Source: Polyangiaceae bacterium (GTDB lineage: Bacteria > Myxococcota_A > Polyangia > Polyangiales > Polyangiaceae). From it: a stretch of DNA of 34,106 bases. The DNA lies in NCBI GenBank assembly GCA_016933275.1, contig JAFGBI010000389.1, positions 1 to 34,106 of the forward strand, given 5' to 3'. Below are positions 1 through 8,604 of this stretch, in pieces. The notes beneath the pieces were generated by a model that saw only the letters and a list, made by a program, of their open reading frames with translations, was not told the origin of the DNA and did not search any database. Every line of letters starts with the position of its first letter. Within the stretch, counting starts at the first letter, position 1. The translations under genes and the position numbers were made by a program.

Positions 1-57
1 CATGCCAAATCGATCCCACCATGGAATACACAAACACACCCGGCGGCCCCGCCCGCA

Positions 58-3000
58 TCACCCGTGCAGGGCCGTGAACGGATACCCTTCCAGCATGGAC
101 TCGATGTTTTTCAGTAGGGTCCGTGCCTTCTCGAATTCGTAGAGACGAACGAGCTCCGCGAGCTTGCGGGTAGTCCCGGGATCGAGGCGCTTCTCGAGGC
201 AAAGACTCAGGGACACCACCCGGTCGAGTGCGCTCGTGTCGTGCTGCTCGAGCAGCTCCGCCATCTCCGCCAGTAGCTCCTTGCAGCGCTCGTCGTCGAC
301 CGGGGTTGGCGCGCTCGGTGGTCGCACGTTCGAGATTCGCGCTCGTGCTTCCTTCATCGTAAGCTCGGTAGCCTGTCGGAACTCGGTAGCGAGCGCGTAC
401 GACACGCGGTTCGCGTCGCGGTGGAGCGAGGCTTCGAGGTCCCGGGCGATAGAGCACAGCCGATTCGCACCGATGTTCCCCGCGGCGGAGACCAGGGAAT
501 GGACGAGAGCCAGGGCGTCTTGGCCCGCTCCCTGGGCGAGGGCGTCGAGGGCCGCGTGGCTCGTGCCTTCGTGGGTTCCCACGAACCGCATGAGCAGGTG
601 ACGATAGCTCTCGGCGTTGCCGCCCAGTCGCGCGACGCCCGCGCTGACATCCAGGATTGCCGCGCGGTTCCTGAGGGGTTCGGAGTCGGGTGGGGGCGCG
701 GTGGGGAAGAGCCCTGCGGTGAATCCTGCCTCGCCACGCCGGAGCCAGCCTTCGAGCGCGGCGCGGAGATCTTTTGGCTCGATCGGAGTCAGCAGACAGT
801 CGTTCATGCCGGCGTTGAGGCAGCGACGTTTCGTGTCCGGGGTTTGGCTGGCGGTCAATGCCAGGATGGGGACCTTGGCATAGCGGGGGTCCATGCGGAT
901 GGCCTGGGCTGCGCCGAATCCGTCGAGCACCGGCAGGTGGAGATCCATCAGGACCAGATCGAACGGTCGGCTCAAGGCCTCGTGGACGCCCTGCCCACCA
1001 TCCACGGCCACCACCACCGAGGCGCCGAAACCGCGAAGGATCCCGACGAAGGTGTCCGCACTCACCTCATCATCCTGGACCAACAGGACGCGGCAGTCGG
1101 AGAGCCGTCCGCCGTCCCGAGCCCCCGCCGCCCCGACTGGAGCCGGCGCCGGGGTGAGTCCGGGGCCCACCAAGTCCCGGATGAAGGAGGGTAGAACGGG
1201 CTTGGTCACCACGGCGACATTTGGCAGGTCGCCCACCTGCGAGAGCAGCGTCGAGTCCGAGTCCATCGCCACCATCAGAATCACGGGGCAAGCCGGGTGC
1301 GACGAGGCGACGTCGATGCCAAGCGCGCAAGCATCTCCGTCCGGAAGCGTCGCATCGACGAGCACCAGACCGAAATCACCGGCCCGCTTGGTCAGCAGGG
1401 CACGGGCCTCGCGGATCGACTCGGCCTGAGTCACCTCGCTGCCGCAGGCCTCGAGGGTGCGGAGGAGGGCTCGCCTCTGGCCCGGATGATCCTCGACCAG
1501 AAGGACGTTGGGCCCTGCCTTCGCTGACGCTGCCCGGGGTCGCAGTTCGGGCACCCATTCCGGGAGGTCGAAGGAGAAGGTGCTGCCCTTGCCTGGGTGG
1601 CTCTCGACGCGAAGGTTGCCGCCAAACAGGGTGACCAGACGTTTGGAGATCGTGAGCCCGAGGCCAGTACCGCCCCACCGGCGGGTGGTGGAGCTGTCAC
1701 CTTGCGTGAAGGGTCGGAACAGGCGCTGCTGTTCGGCCTCGGTCATGCCGATCCCCGTGTCCTCCACCAGGAAGCGGATGGTCGGCGATTCCGTGGCCCC
1801 CACCAGCTCCACCCGCAGCGCCACCCCACCCTGGAACGAGAACTTCACGGCGTTGCTGGCGAGGTTCGTGAGGACCTGACTAAGGTGCAGTGGGTCTCCC
1901 CGCAGCAGCTCGGGGACCGCGGGATCCACGTCCACGATCAGCTCCAGTCCCTTCTTGGCTGCCCCGATGCCGGTGGCGGTGACCACCTGTTGGAGCACCT
2001 CGTCGAGGCGAAAGCGGATCCGCTCGAGGTCGAGCCGCCCCGCCTCCATCTTGGAGAAGTCGAGCAGATCGTTGACGATACCGAGCAGGGCCGTCGAGGA
2101 GTTGCGCGCCATCTCGAGGCGGCCCCGAACATCGCTGGACAGCGGGGCACGCAGCACGAGGTCCAACTGTCCCAGGATGGCAGTCAGCGGAGTGCGGACC
2201 TCATGGGACATCATCGCCACGAAATCCCCCTTGGCGGCGTTGGCGGCCTCGGCGGTCTCCCTCGCTTCGTGCAGGCGGTCCGCGTTGCGCATCGTATGGA
2301 TGGCGCTGCTCAGGTGTCCCGCGATGCCCTCGAGCAGCCAAGCGTTCTTGGGTTGGAGGGGGGCGGCGAAGACCACGTACCCGAGCGGTTCCTCCGCGAA
2401 CACCAGGGGAAAGACGACGAGGTTGCCGGGATCCCGATCGGTGATCTGCAGGGGCCACTCCGTGGCGGTCCCGAGGAGCGGGGAGGACATCGAAAGGGAG
2501 GACCCGCTCCCGGAAAGGCTGCCCCAGAGCTCCGGCGTGCGCTGGACCGGGGCCGCCGCGCGGGTGCGATCCGAGGTGTGGAGAGCGGCGACGCGAACCC
2601 GCAACGAGACGTTGGGACCGGACTCGAAGAGGCATACGCAACAGAGGTGTACGCCCAACCCGGGGAGGGCGGCGTCGAGGACGCGCTGCAGCGCGTTGAA
2701 GTTGCGGCTCGACACCAGGACACTGCCGAGGACTCGGAGCGCGCTCGCGTCCTTGCCGCTGCGCAGCACCTCGGAGGCCTTCACCTGTGCGGCGATCTCG
2801 CTGATATGAAGCTTGGCTTGGGTGAGGCGCGCGGCATAGGGCGCCATCATGGGGTGACGGGCGTGGGCCGTGACAACGGCGTCCAGGGGTTGGACGACAT
2901 CGTGCCACCGTAGCGGGTCCAGCCCTTGGCTCATCGCCCCGCGGATCGCCTGCTCGAGCAGGTTTCGGTTGCGCGCGGGCGTCTCTGGACCTGTATCGGT

Positions 3001-4029
3001 GACGAGGCGGATGGCGGCATCGACCCCGTCGGCGCCGGTCGCATCGTCGAAGAAGACGGCGAGGCGGTGCTTGCAGGGGCTCTCTTGCTCCCGAACGAGG
3101 CGGGTGAGATCGACGCCGTCCCACGGAGCGGTCACCCCGTTCGAATTCGCCTCACCACAACCGCAGGAGCGGCGCACGATGAGCTCGACGTCGACCAGGT
3201 TCTCCGACTCGACCGGTTCTCCAGCGATCAATCGCAGGAGTAGCTGGACGGCCTTGGTGCCGATCCTCTCCACGAGCTGGGTGACCGTGGTGATTGGAGG
3301 ATCCGAGTTGCGGGCGAGGTCGTCGTCGTCGAACCCGACCAGGGCTACGTCTTGGGGCACACGTATGCCACGCGAGGTGAGCTCATCGAGCGCCCCCACG
3401 GCCATCAGATCGTTGGCGGCGACGACGGCGTCGATCTCGGTGAGGGCGACTCGTCGTTGGTCGAGGAGCGTCGCGATCGCGCGGGCCCCCGATCCCTCCA
3501 GGAAATCGCCAGGGAGGATCCACTCCTCGCGAACGGGGAGCCCGTGCAGCGCGAGGACCTCCCGAAACGTCGCCTCCCGCTCTCGGCTGTGCGAATTCCC
3601 CGACGGGCCGCGAATGAAGCACAGCCGGCGGTGGCCGTGCGTGAAGACGAGGTGCTCGATGACCTGACGGAGCCCGATCGATGCGTTCGAGTCGACCCAT
3701 GGGAAGCCGTCGAGACGACTCACGGAGACCACGGGGACGCCCAGCGATGCGCAGAAGCGCTGGACGGCGTCCACGCCCACCTCGGTGGCCAGGATGCTCG
3801 CCTCGACGATCACCCCCTCTACCACGGGAGGGCGAGCCAGCTTGAACAGGAAAGAGCCGTCGAATCGGGCGGGGGGGCTCTCCGAGAACCAACCGGCAGG
3901 GAAGCTCACCAGGCGCGCCTCATGCTTCCGTGCGGCCCGCTGCAACCCCATCAGCAGGCGGACCTGGTACTGGGAGAGCAGGTCATCGACCAGGAATCCA
4001 AGAACGGGGCGCTCGGACACGGGCGGCAT
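58..4029 (-). CDS. Hybrid histidine kinase with LacI-like sensor, GAF, two receivers and HPt
   Basis: 1323 residues. Residues 8-285 look like the ligand-binding domain of LacI/ribose-binding proteins (FLVDDLLSQYQ near the start, AVVAANDLMAVGAL near 201, ALVGFDDDDLAR near 229), ending in RRSCGCG. There is no N-terminal helix-turn-helix, signal peptide or membrane segment, so the sensor should be cytoplasmic. A GAF-like region (about 430-580) follows, then HisKA with MMSHEVRTPL (His609), HATPase boxes (N727, DTGIGM, GGTGLGL), REC1 (Asp892, Lys943), REC2 (Asp1029 in LMDLHLPVLDG) and an HPt-like domain (His1177 in HSLVSAAGNIGA). The expected REC2 lysine before Pro is Thr (LLTPIEP), and the usual HPt Lys of HxLKG is Val. 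By family knowledge it runs an internal His-Asp-His relay; a sugar-like ligand is inference. The start ATG at 4029 is the first residue of the sensor domain. No partner regulator gene is adjacent. Confidence 0.93.
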   Translation of the reverse strand: MPPVSERPVLGFLVDDLLSQYQVRLLMGLQRAARKHEARLVSFPAGWFSESPPARFDGSFLFKLARPPVVEGVIVEASILATEVGVDAVQRFCASLGVPVVSVSRLDGFPWVDSNASIGLRQVIEHLVFTHGHRRLCFIRGPSGNSHSREREATFREVLALHGLPVREEWILPGDFLEGSGARAIATLLDQRRVALTEIDAVVAANDLMAVGALDELTSRGIRVPQDVALVGFDDDDLARNSDPPITTVTQLVERIGTKAVQLLLRLIAGEPVESENLVDVELIVRRSCGCGEANSNGVTAPWDGVDLTRLVREQESPCKHRLAVFFDDATGADGVDAAIRLVTDTGPETPARNRNLLEQAIRGAMSQGLDPLRWHDVVQPLDAVVTAHARHPMMAPYAARLTQAKLHISEIAAQVKASEVLRSGKDASALRVLGSVLVSSRNFNALQRVLDAALPGLGVHLCCVCLFESGPNVSLRVRVAALHTSDRTRAAAPVQRTPELWGSLSGSGSSLSMSSPLLGTATEWPLQITDRDPGNLVVFPLVFAEEPLGYVVFAAPLQPKNAWLLEGIAGHLSSAIHTMRNADRLHEARETAEAANAAKGDFVAMMSHEVRTPLTAILGQLDLVLRAPLSSDVRGRLEMARNSSTALLGIVNDLLDFSKMEAGRLDLERIRFRLDEVLQQVVTATGIGAAKKGLELIVDVDPAVPELLRGDPLHLSQVLTNLASNAVKFSFQGGVALRVELVGATESPTIRFLVEDTGIGMTEAEQQRLFRPFTQGDSSTTRRWGGTGLGLTISKRLVTLFGGNLRVESHPGKGSTFSFDLPEWVPELRPRAASAKAGPNVLLVEDHPGQRRALLRTLEACGSEVTQAESIREARALLTKRAGDFGLVLVDATLPDGDACALGIDVASSHPACPVILMVAMDSDSTLLSQVGDLPNVAVVTKPVLPSFIRDLVGPGLTPAPAPVGAAGARDGGRLSDCRVLLVQDDEVSADTFVGILRGFGASVVVAVDGGQGVHEALSRPFDLVLMDLHLPVLDGFGAAQAIRMDPRYAKVPILALTASQTPDTKRRCLNAGMNDCLLTPIEPKDLRAALEGWLRRGEAGFTAGLFPTAPPPDSEPLRNRAAILDVSAGVARLGGNAESYRHLLMRFVGTHEGTSHAALDALAQGAGQDALALVHSLVSAAGNIGANRLCSIARDLEASLHRDANRVSYALATEFRQATELTMKEARARISNVRPPSAPTPVDDERCKELLAEMAELLEQHDTSALDRVVSLSLCLEKRLDPGTTRKLAELVRLYEFEKARTLLKNIESMLEGYPFTALHG

Positions 4030-4199
4030 TCGGGTCTCGAGGTGCTTCCTGCGGTGCTGGCACCCGCGGATCGGCCGCGCCGCCAGGGGCCTCGGCGGCG
4101 ACGGAGCAGACGGCGCATCATACCATCGTTTGGCCGGAGGCGATGCTCGCCTGGTGCTCGAGCGGAGCCTTTGGCCTCGGCTTTGGGTGCCACGGTGCT

Positions 4200-4213
4200 A
4201 GCGCCGAGGCGCT
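4200..4213. repeat. Short perfect inverted repeat
   Basis: AGCGCC at 4200-4205 pairs with GGCGCT at 4208-4213 across a 2-base gap. Read as DNA it is a near-palindrome that could be an operator; the loop is too short for a good RNA hairpin. It lies 33 bases before a longer inverted repeat in the same region. Confidence 0.45.
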
Positions 4214-4245
4214 ACACGACGCTTTTGCGCGTGACTTCGGCACCG

Positions 4246-4268
4246 CGGACGGCGCGAGGCGCCGTCCG
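4246..4268. repeat. 10-bp perfect inverted repeat upstream of glycosyltransferase operon
   Basis: CGGACGGCGC at 4246-4255 is the exact reverse complement of GCGCCGTCCG at 4259-4268, separated by GAG. In RNA it would be a very stable hairpin ending 53 bases before the preferred GTG start at 4322. No T-run follows on either side, so a simple intrinsic terminator is unlikely. An operator or leader hairpin is possible; function is not shown by the sequence. Confidence 0.6.
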
Positions 4269-4321
4269 TACGCGCTTTCCCGGCAGTACCCCGTGCCTTC
4301 GCCTTGTGGCACCCTCGGCCC

Positions 4322-5236
4322 GTGTCTCGCGTTGGCCTCCTCTGGCTCGCCGTCCCGCTCGTCGGGCTCGCTGAGCTCGGGGCACACCAGTGGCTCGCCG
4401 GGCGCGCGCCGTCCGTAGCCGAGTGGGAGGCGCTCCGCGGCGAGGTGGCGGCGCTGCGAAAAGAAGACGAGCTCGTGGTCGTCGCGCCCGCCTGGGCGGA
4501 GCCGCTCGCGCGGCACGCCTTCGGGGACGCGATGATGCCGCTGCCCCAGGTAGCGCGCGCTGACACGACCCCGTTCGCGTATGCCATCGAGGTGAGCGCG
4601 CTCGGGGCGCGGGCGCCGGAGACTCTTGGGTGGCGGGTCCTCGACGAGCATCGGAGTGGGCGCTTCCGACTGCGCCGGCTCGAGAACCCCGCGCCGGCGG
4701 GCGTGACGTTCGACTTCACCGCGGCGTTCTCCCCGGACCGAGTGCGCGTCGTGGACGCCGCCGGGCAGGACACCTGTAGTTGGAACCCTGCCGCGCCACC
4801 CGTCGCGGGTGGGCTGCACGGGCACGTGGCGTTCCCCGCGGCGCGCTTCGTGTGCCCGGGCGGCATGTTCTTCTTCGTCGGGGTCACGGTGAGCGAAGAC
4901 GAGCGATATCGACCCCACCGCTGCGTCTGGGCACATCCTCCGGAGGGGAGTCCGCGGCGGATCCGCTATCGCGACGTGCCGCTCGGCGAAAGGGTCCAGG
5001 GCCACACGGGCCTCAGCTGGTTCCTCATGCGTGACGGAGCGGGTACTCCCATCACGCTGACGGTGCGCGTCGACGGCGATTCGCTTGGCACCGTGGTGCA
5101 TCGAGACCAGGAGGGGTGGCGCCATTTCGCGCTCGCGACGGGGCGCCACGCGGGCACCAGGGCCGAGGTCGAGTTCGAGATCGCGAGCGAGCGCGCGGTG
5201 GCGCGCCATTTCTGCTTCCATGCCGACTCCCGCTGA
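4322..5236 (+). CDS. Hypothetical protein with N-terminal membrane anchor or signal
   Basis: 304 residues from GTG 4322; a TTG at 4304 would add six residues. The N-terminus (VSRVGLLWLAVPLVGLAEL) is one hydrophobic segment, either an uncleaved anchor or a signal peptide, so most of the protein should lie outside the cytoplasmic membrane. The C-terminal half alternates polar and hydrophobic residues and has several cysteines (CSW, RFVCPGG, HRCVW), suggesting a disulphide-containing beta-rich domain. I do not recognise the family. The stop codon overlaps the next gene by 17 bases, so the two are probably translationally coupled and the protein likely assists or accompanies the GT-C glycosyltransferase. 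That partnership is inferred from position only. Confidence 0.75.
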   Translation: MSRVGLLWLAVPLVGLAELGAHQWLAGRAPSVAEWEALRGEVAALRKEDELVVVAPAWAEPLARHAFGDAMMPLPQVARADTTPFAYAIEVSALGARAPETLGWRVLDEHRSGRFRLRRLENPAPAGVTFDFTAAFSPDRVRVVDAAGQDTCSWNPAAPPVAGGLHGHVAFPAARFVCPGGMFFFVGVTVSEDERYRPHRCVWAHPPEGSPRRIRYRDVPLGERVQGHTGLSWFLMRDGAGTPITLTVRVDGDSLGTVVHRDQEGWRHFALATGRHAGTRAEVEFEIASERAVARHFCFHADSR

Positions 5237-6989
5237 CCCCGCCGTTCTGCCCGTGGACAAGGAGCCTGCGGTGGCTTCCACCGAGGGGGCTCTCGCGCCA
5301 CCCGCCACGGGTGACCGGCTGCACGCCCTCGACCTCGCCCTCGCGGCAGCGCTCGTCGTTGGCTACGTCGGGTGCTTGCTCGCTACCGTCGAGGAACTCG
5401 GCTACGCCCGCGACGAGGGCTTCTACTTCCACGCCGCGGCCTCCTACGAGCAGTGGATCGATCTCCTCCTCCAGGCACCCGGGCGGGCCATGACTCGGGC
5501 GGCGGTGGATCGGCACTGGGCGGTGAACCACGAACACCCCGCGCTGATGAAGACGCTCTTCGCCATGTCGCACCGCACCTTCTTCGATCGCTGGGGCTGG
5601 TTCGCCGAGGCGGGGACCGCCTATCGCTTCCCAGGGATGGTGGCGAGCGCGCTGGCGGTTGGGCTCGTGTTCGTGTGGGGGCGGCTCGCCGTGGGGCGAC
5701 GCGCGGGACTCGTTGCGGCGCTCCTCTTCGCCCTGATGCCCCGCGTCTTTTACCACGCCCACCTCGCATGCTTCGATCTCCCGGCAGTCGCCCTGGCGCT
5801 CGCGAGCTCGTTCGCGCTGTGGCGGAGCCTGGAGCACCCGAGCCTGGGAGGGGGCCTCGCCACCGGTCTCGTCTACGGTCTTTACCTCGACACGAAGCAC
5901 AATGCCTGGCTCTTTCCGGCCATCGTGCTCGCGATGACCGCACTGGTAGCGTTCGACTGGTTCCGCAGCCCGGTCCGGCCGCGGCGCCCACCAACCCCGT
6001 GGGGCCTGGTCGCGATCCTCACGGTGAGCCCGGCCGTGCTGTACGTCGGCTGGCCATGGCTCTGGTTCGACACCTGGGCCAGGGTCATCGAGTGGGGGCG
6101 TTTTCACCTGCAGCACGACTACTACAACATGGAGTTCCTCGGGGTTACCTACTGGAAGCCCCCGATGCCGCGCCTCTACGCCTGGTTGATGACTGTGGCG
6201 ACGGTCCCCGGGATCACGTTGCTGCTCGCGGTCCTGGGGCTGGGGGCGGGGATCCGCCGAGAGCTTGGCGAGCGTTGGCGCTGGCTCGCCGAACGCCTGC
6301 CCCGCGGAGCCCTCGCGGGCGGACCGATCGCCGGGCGTACGACCGTGGCGCTCTGGCTCATGTCGATCCTGGTGGTGTACGCGCCCTGGTGGTCGACGAA
6401 CACGCCCATCTTTGGCGGCACCAAGCACTGGATGACGGCGTACCCGTTCCTGTGCCTCTTCGCCGGGGCCGGGTTCGAGGTCGTCGCAAGGCAGCTCGAC
6501 GCTGCGCTGGCGAGCTTGCCTGTCCGCGCCTGGGTCCGCTCGGCGCTCCCGCTCGGGGCGGGGTCCGCGGTGATCGCGGCGCCGCTCGCGATGACCTCGG
6601 GCGCGCACCCTTGGGGGCTCTCGTCCTACACCCCCCTGGTCGGCGGTGCCGTAGGCGCGGCGACCATCGGGCTGAACCGTACCTTCTGGGGGTACTCCAC
6701 CGGCGCGGTTCAAGACGACGTGAACGTGCTCGCTCCCCCGGAAGCCCGCGTCTACCTCCACGACACCGCGCAGCCGAGCTTCGCCATGATGCGGAGGGAT
6801 GGTCGCCTCCGCCCCGATCTGCGCGACACCCTCGACATCGCTCGGTCCGAAATCGCCCTCTACCACCACGAGCCGCACATGAGCCGAGTCGAGCACCAGA
6901 TCTGGGTCATTTACGGGACCGCTTCGCCCGCCGTCGTCGGGACGCACGACGGCGTGCCCATCGTTTGGGTCTACGCGCGGCCCGAATGA
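5220..6989 (+). CDS. Polytopic GT-C (family 39-like) membrane glycosyltransferase
   Basis: 589 residues from ATG 5220, chosen because earlier in-frame codons run through the upstream gene and are low complexity. Many hydrophobic segments (first about 37-58) are separated by charged loops. The first exoplasmic loop carries the acidic pair ARDEGFYF (Asp65, Glu66), typical of ArnT/PMT-like GT-C enzymes, which transfer a sugar from a lipid-linked donor on the outer face of the inner membrane. A later loop has DTKHNAWLFP, and GGTKHWMTAYPF precedes another membrane segment. The last 120 residues are soluble. Donor and acceptor cannot be read from the sequence. It overlaps the upstream gene by 17 bases and ends 30 bases before the convergent DUF4403 gene. 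A plain membrane protein of the same superfamily without activity is the main alternative. Confidence 0.85.
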   Translation: MPTPADPAVLPVDKEPAVASTEGALAPPATGDRLHALDLALAAALVVGYVGCLLATVEELGYARDEGFYFHAAASYEQWIDLLLQAPGRAMTRAAVDRHWAVNHEHPALMKTLFAMSHRTFFDRWGWFAEAGTAYRFPGMVASALAVGLVFVWGRLAVGRRAGLVAALLFALMPRVFYHAHLACFDLPAVALALASSFALWRSLEHPSLGGGLATGLVYGLYLDTKHNAWLFPAIVLAMTALVAFDWFRSPVRPRRPPTPWGLVAILTVSPAVLYVGWPWLWFDTWARVIEWGRFHLQHDYYNMEFLGVTYWKPPMPRLYAWLMTVATVPGITLLLAVLGLGAGIRRELGERWRWLAERLPRGALAGGPIAGRTTVALWLMSILVVYAPWWSTNTPIFGGTKHWMTAYPFLCLFAGAGFEVVARQLDAALASLPVRAWVRSALPLGAGSAVIAAPLAMTSGAHPWGLSSYTPLVGGAVGAATIGLNRTFWGYSTGAVQDDVNVLAPPEARVYLHDTAQPSFAMMRRDGRLRPDLRDTLDIARSEIALYHHEPHMSRVEHQIWVIYGTASPAVVGTHDGVPIVWVYARPE

Positions 6990-7019
6990 AGCGTCGGGGG
7001 ACGAGCGACCATGGGTCGC

Positions 7020-8369
7020 CTACTCCGCTCGGATCCTGGCCGTGCCCTTGGCCAGGACGCTCGCCGCGATCCCCTCCGGCACGACCGTCACCTGGCTGAC
7101 CCTCGGAGGGCCCACTTCGATCTCGGCCACCACACCATCGGCAAGGGGTGGGACGAGGGCAGCGATCAGATGGTCGAGCTCCTTTTCGAGGGCGACCAGG
7201 TCCACGGGCAACGGCACCGCTACCGTCTCGAGTTCGCTCGACAGCGCGCGTGACGGCCGCTGCTTCCGCTCGATCCCAGGCACAGGGGCGATCTCGCGCA
7301 ACCGGATCTCTCGTGCGGCGGCGTCGAACCAGGGCTCCGCCATGGCCCAGCTGCGGGTTCCACAGCGCGCGCGTGCCGATACGACGCCGAGCACGACCCG
7401 ACTCTCCCCGTCCACCCGCGCACCTCGAACCTCGACCGACCTCGGCGTGTGGTCCTCCCCACCGCCGACCGCGCGGTCGAAGGCCGCTCCCACCTCGCTC
7501 CACGGCACGACGACCAGAATCTCGAGCCGGATCCCAGGGCCGAGCTCGTCGCTCGTGGCCAGCGGGGGCAGCGGAGGGACAGTCGCTTCGGAGGTCGTGC
7601 ACGGCCGTTCGAGCGACAACCGCCCCGTCACCGTCGCGCCGCTGGTGAGCACCTCCTCCGCCAGCTTCGGATGCGTCTGGGTCACCGTCAGAGGCACGAT
7701 CCGGAGGCAGTCTCGATCGTCCAGAGCCACCGTCCGGTGGAGCTCGCCCCAGCGGGCGGCGATCTCGGGTCTCAGATCCGGGAGCTCGCGATCGATGCGG
7801 CGTTTCGTCTCGGCAGCCGCCTCCCCGCCGGCCCGACGTACCTCGGAGGTCGCGTCGAAGCCTGCCACGGTACAGCCCTGGGCGACGGCTACCGTGACCT
7901 TGCTCTTGCCGAGCGCATAGTCGGCCCCCAGAACGAGGGGCAGGCCCGCGCGAGCCACGAGGGTCGGGTTGCACCGGCCATAGACCACGCACAATGGGCC
8001 GAAAGGCTTGCAGATCTGGGCGCTCACCGACACCGTGGTGGTGATGAGGAGGTCGTCGCCCGAGAGCGACGGCGAGAGCGGACCCCGCCGGACGACGTAG
8101 CTCAGTCGTCCGGGAGCTCCGACATGCTCCTCCCCCGAGGCGATCACCTCCGGGATCTCGGCGGCCAGCTCGCGCTGGAGGCGCTGGGTGGTCACCGACG
8201 CGGTGACCGTGACCTGGGAATCGGGCGCGGGGACCGCCCTCGGCGGCTCCAGGGCGGGAACAGGACCCTCGCCGGGACCGCAGGCCTCCCCCGAGGGCGC
8301 CTCCGCGGGTCGTGGGTGGCACGCCACGATGGTCAGCAGCATGGTCGCGAGCCGAACGATTCGAGCCAT
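7020..8369 (-). CDS. DUF4403-family lipoprotein
   Basis: 449 residues from ATG 8369. The N-terminus MARIVRLATMLLTIVACH is a lipoprotein signal with lipobox IVAC, so Cys17 should be lipidated and the protein held in the envelope. An upstream in-frame ATG at 8540 would bury the signal sequence, so 8369 is preferred. The body resembles DUF4403 proteins: repeated beta-rich segments, paired statements on two halves (RIDRELPDLRPEIAARWGEL and KELDHLIAALVPPLADGVVA) and an ending of the type GTARIRAE. DUF4403 members are exported proteins with folds likened to lipid-binding tubular domains, but no biochemical role is established that I can cite. It is convergent with the glycosyltransferase gene and divergent from the DUF6600-type gene. 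Confidence 0.82.
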   Translation of the reverse strand: MARIVRLATMLLTIVACHPRPAEAPSGEACGPGEGPVPALEPPRAVPAPDSQVTVTASVTTQRLQRELAAEIPEVIASGEEHVGAPGRLSYVVRRGPLSPSLSGDDLLITTTVSVSAQICKPFGPLCVVYGRCNPTLVARAGLPLVLGADYALGKSKVTVAVAQGCTVAGFDATSEVRRAGGEAAAETKRRIDRELPDLRPEIAARWGELHRTVALDDRDCLRIVPLTVTQTHPKLAEEVLTSGATVTGRLSLERPCTTSEATVPPLPPLATSDELGPGIRLEILVVVPWSEVGAAFDRAVGGGEDHTPRSVEVRGARVDGESRVVLGVVSARARCGTRSWAMAEPWFDAAAREIRLREIAPVPGIERKQRPSRALSSELETVAVPLPVDLVALEKELDHLIAALVPPLADGVVAEIEVGPPRVSQVTVVPEGIAASVLAKGTARIRAE

Positions 8370-8604
8370 CGCCGGGAGGATACCTGAACCCACGTCGACC
8401 CGTTCGACGGGCACCAGAGTGACACCTTCATTGTGAACCGAGGTCCACGGGGCGGACCGACAGCAGGTCCCCGGCCCGCGAGCTTCCCGCGGTTTCGTCG
8501 GCTTTCTGGGCTCTGCGAGGGTCTCTTCGGTCCCGGTCATTCGATCCGGAGGGTCGGCCGTCGAACGGGTATGCTGGTTGCTAGCGGTTCAGGTGAGGCT
8601 CAAG
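8370..8604. promoter_or_regulatory. Divergent promoter region (inferred)
   Basis: 235 bases between the divergent DUF4403 and DUF6600-type genes. It contains the small inverted repeat CCCGT-tcg-ACGGG at 8399-8411. An AGGTGAGG ribosome-binding site at 8591-8598 lies just before the ATG at 8605. No clear -35/-10 pair is visible. Confidence 0.4.

Larger units (their letters stand above)
4030..4321. other. Divergent intergenic region with two tight inverted repeats
   Basis: About 290 bases between the divergently oriented hybrid kinase and the next plus-strand gene. It must hold both promoters, but I see no convincing -35/-10 pair. It does contain two compact perfect inverted repeats, listed separately. 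Open frames here are shadows without plausible start sites. Confidence 0.5.

Noticed and set aside
1597-2913. 438-residue plus-strand open frame opposite the hybrid kinase
   Set aside because: It is the antisense shadow of a clearly recognisable kinase; its residues show no domain pattern and mirror the codon bias of the real gene.
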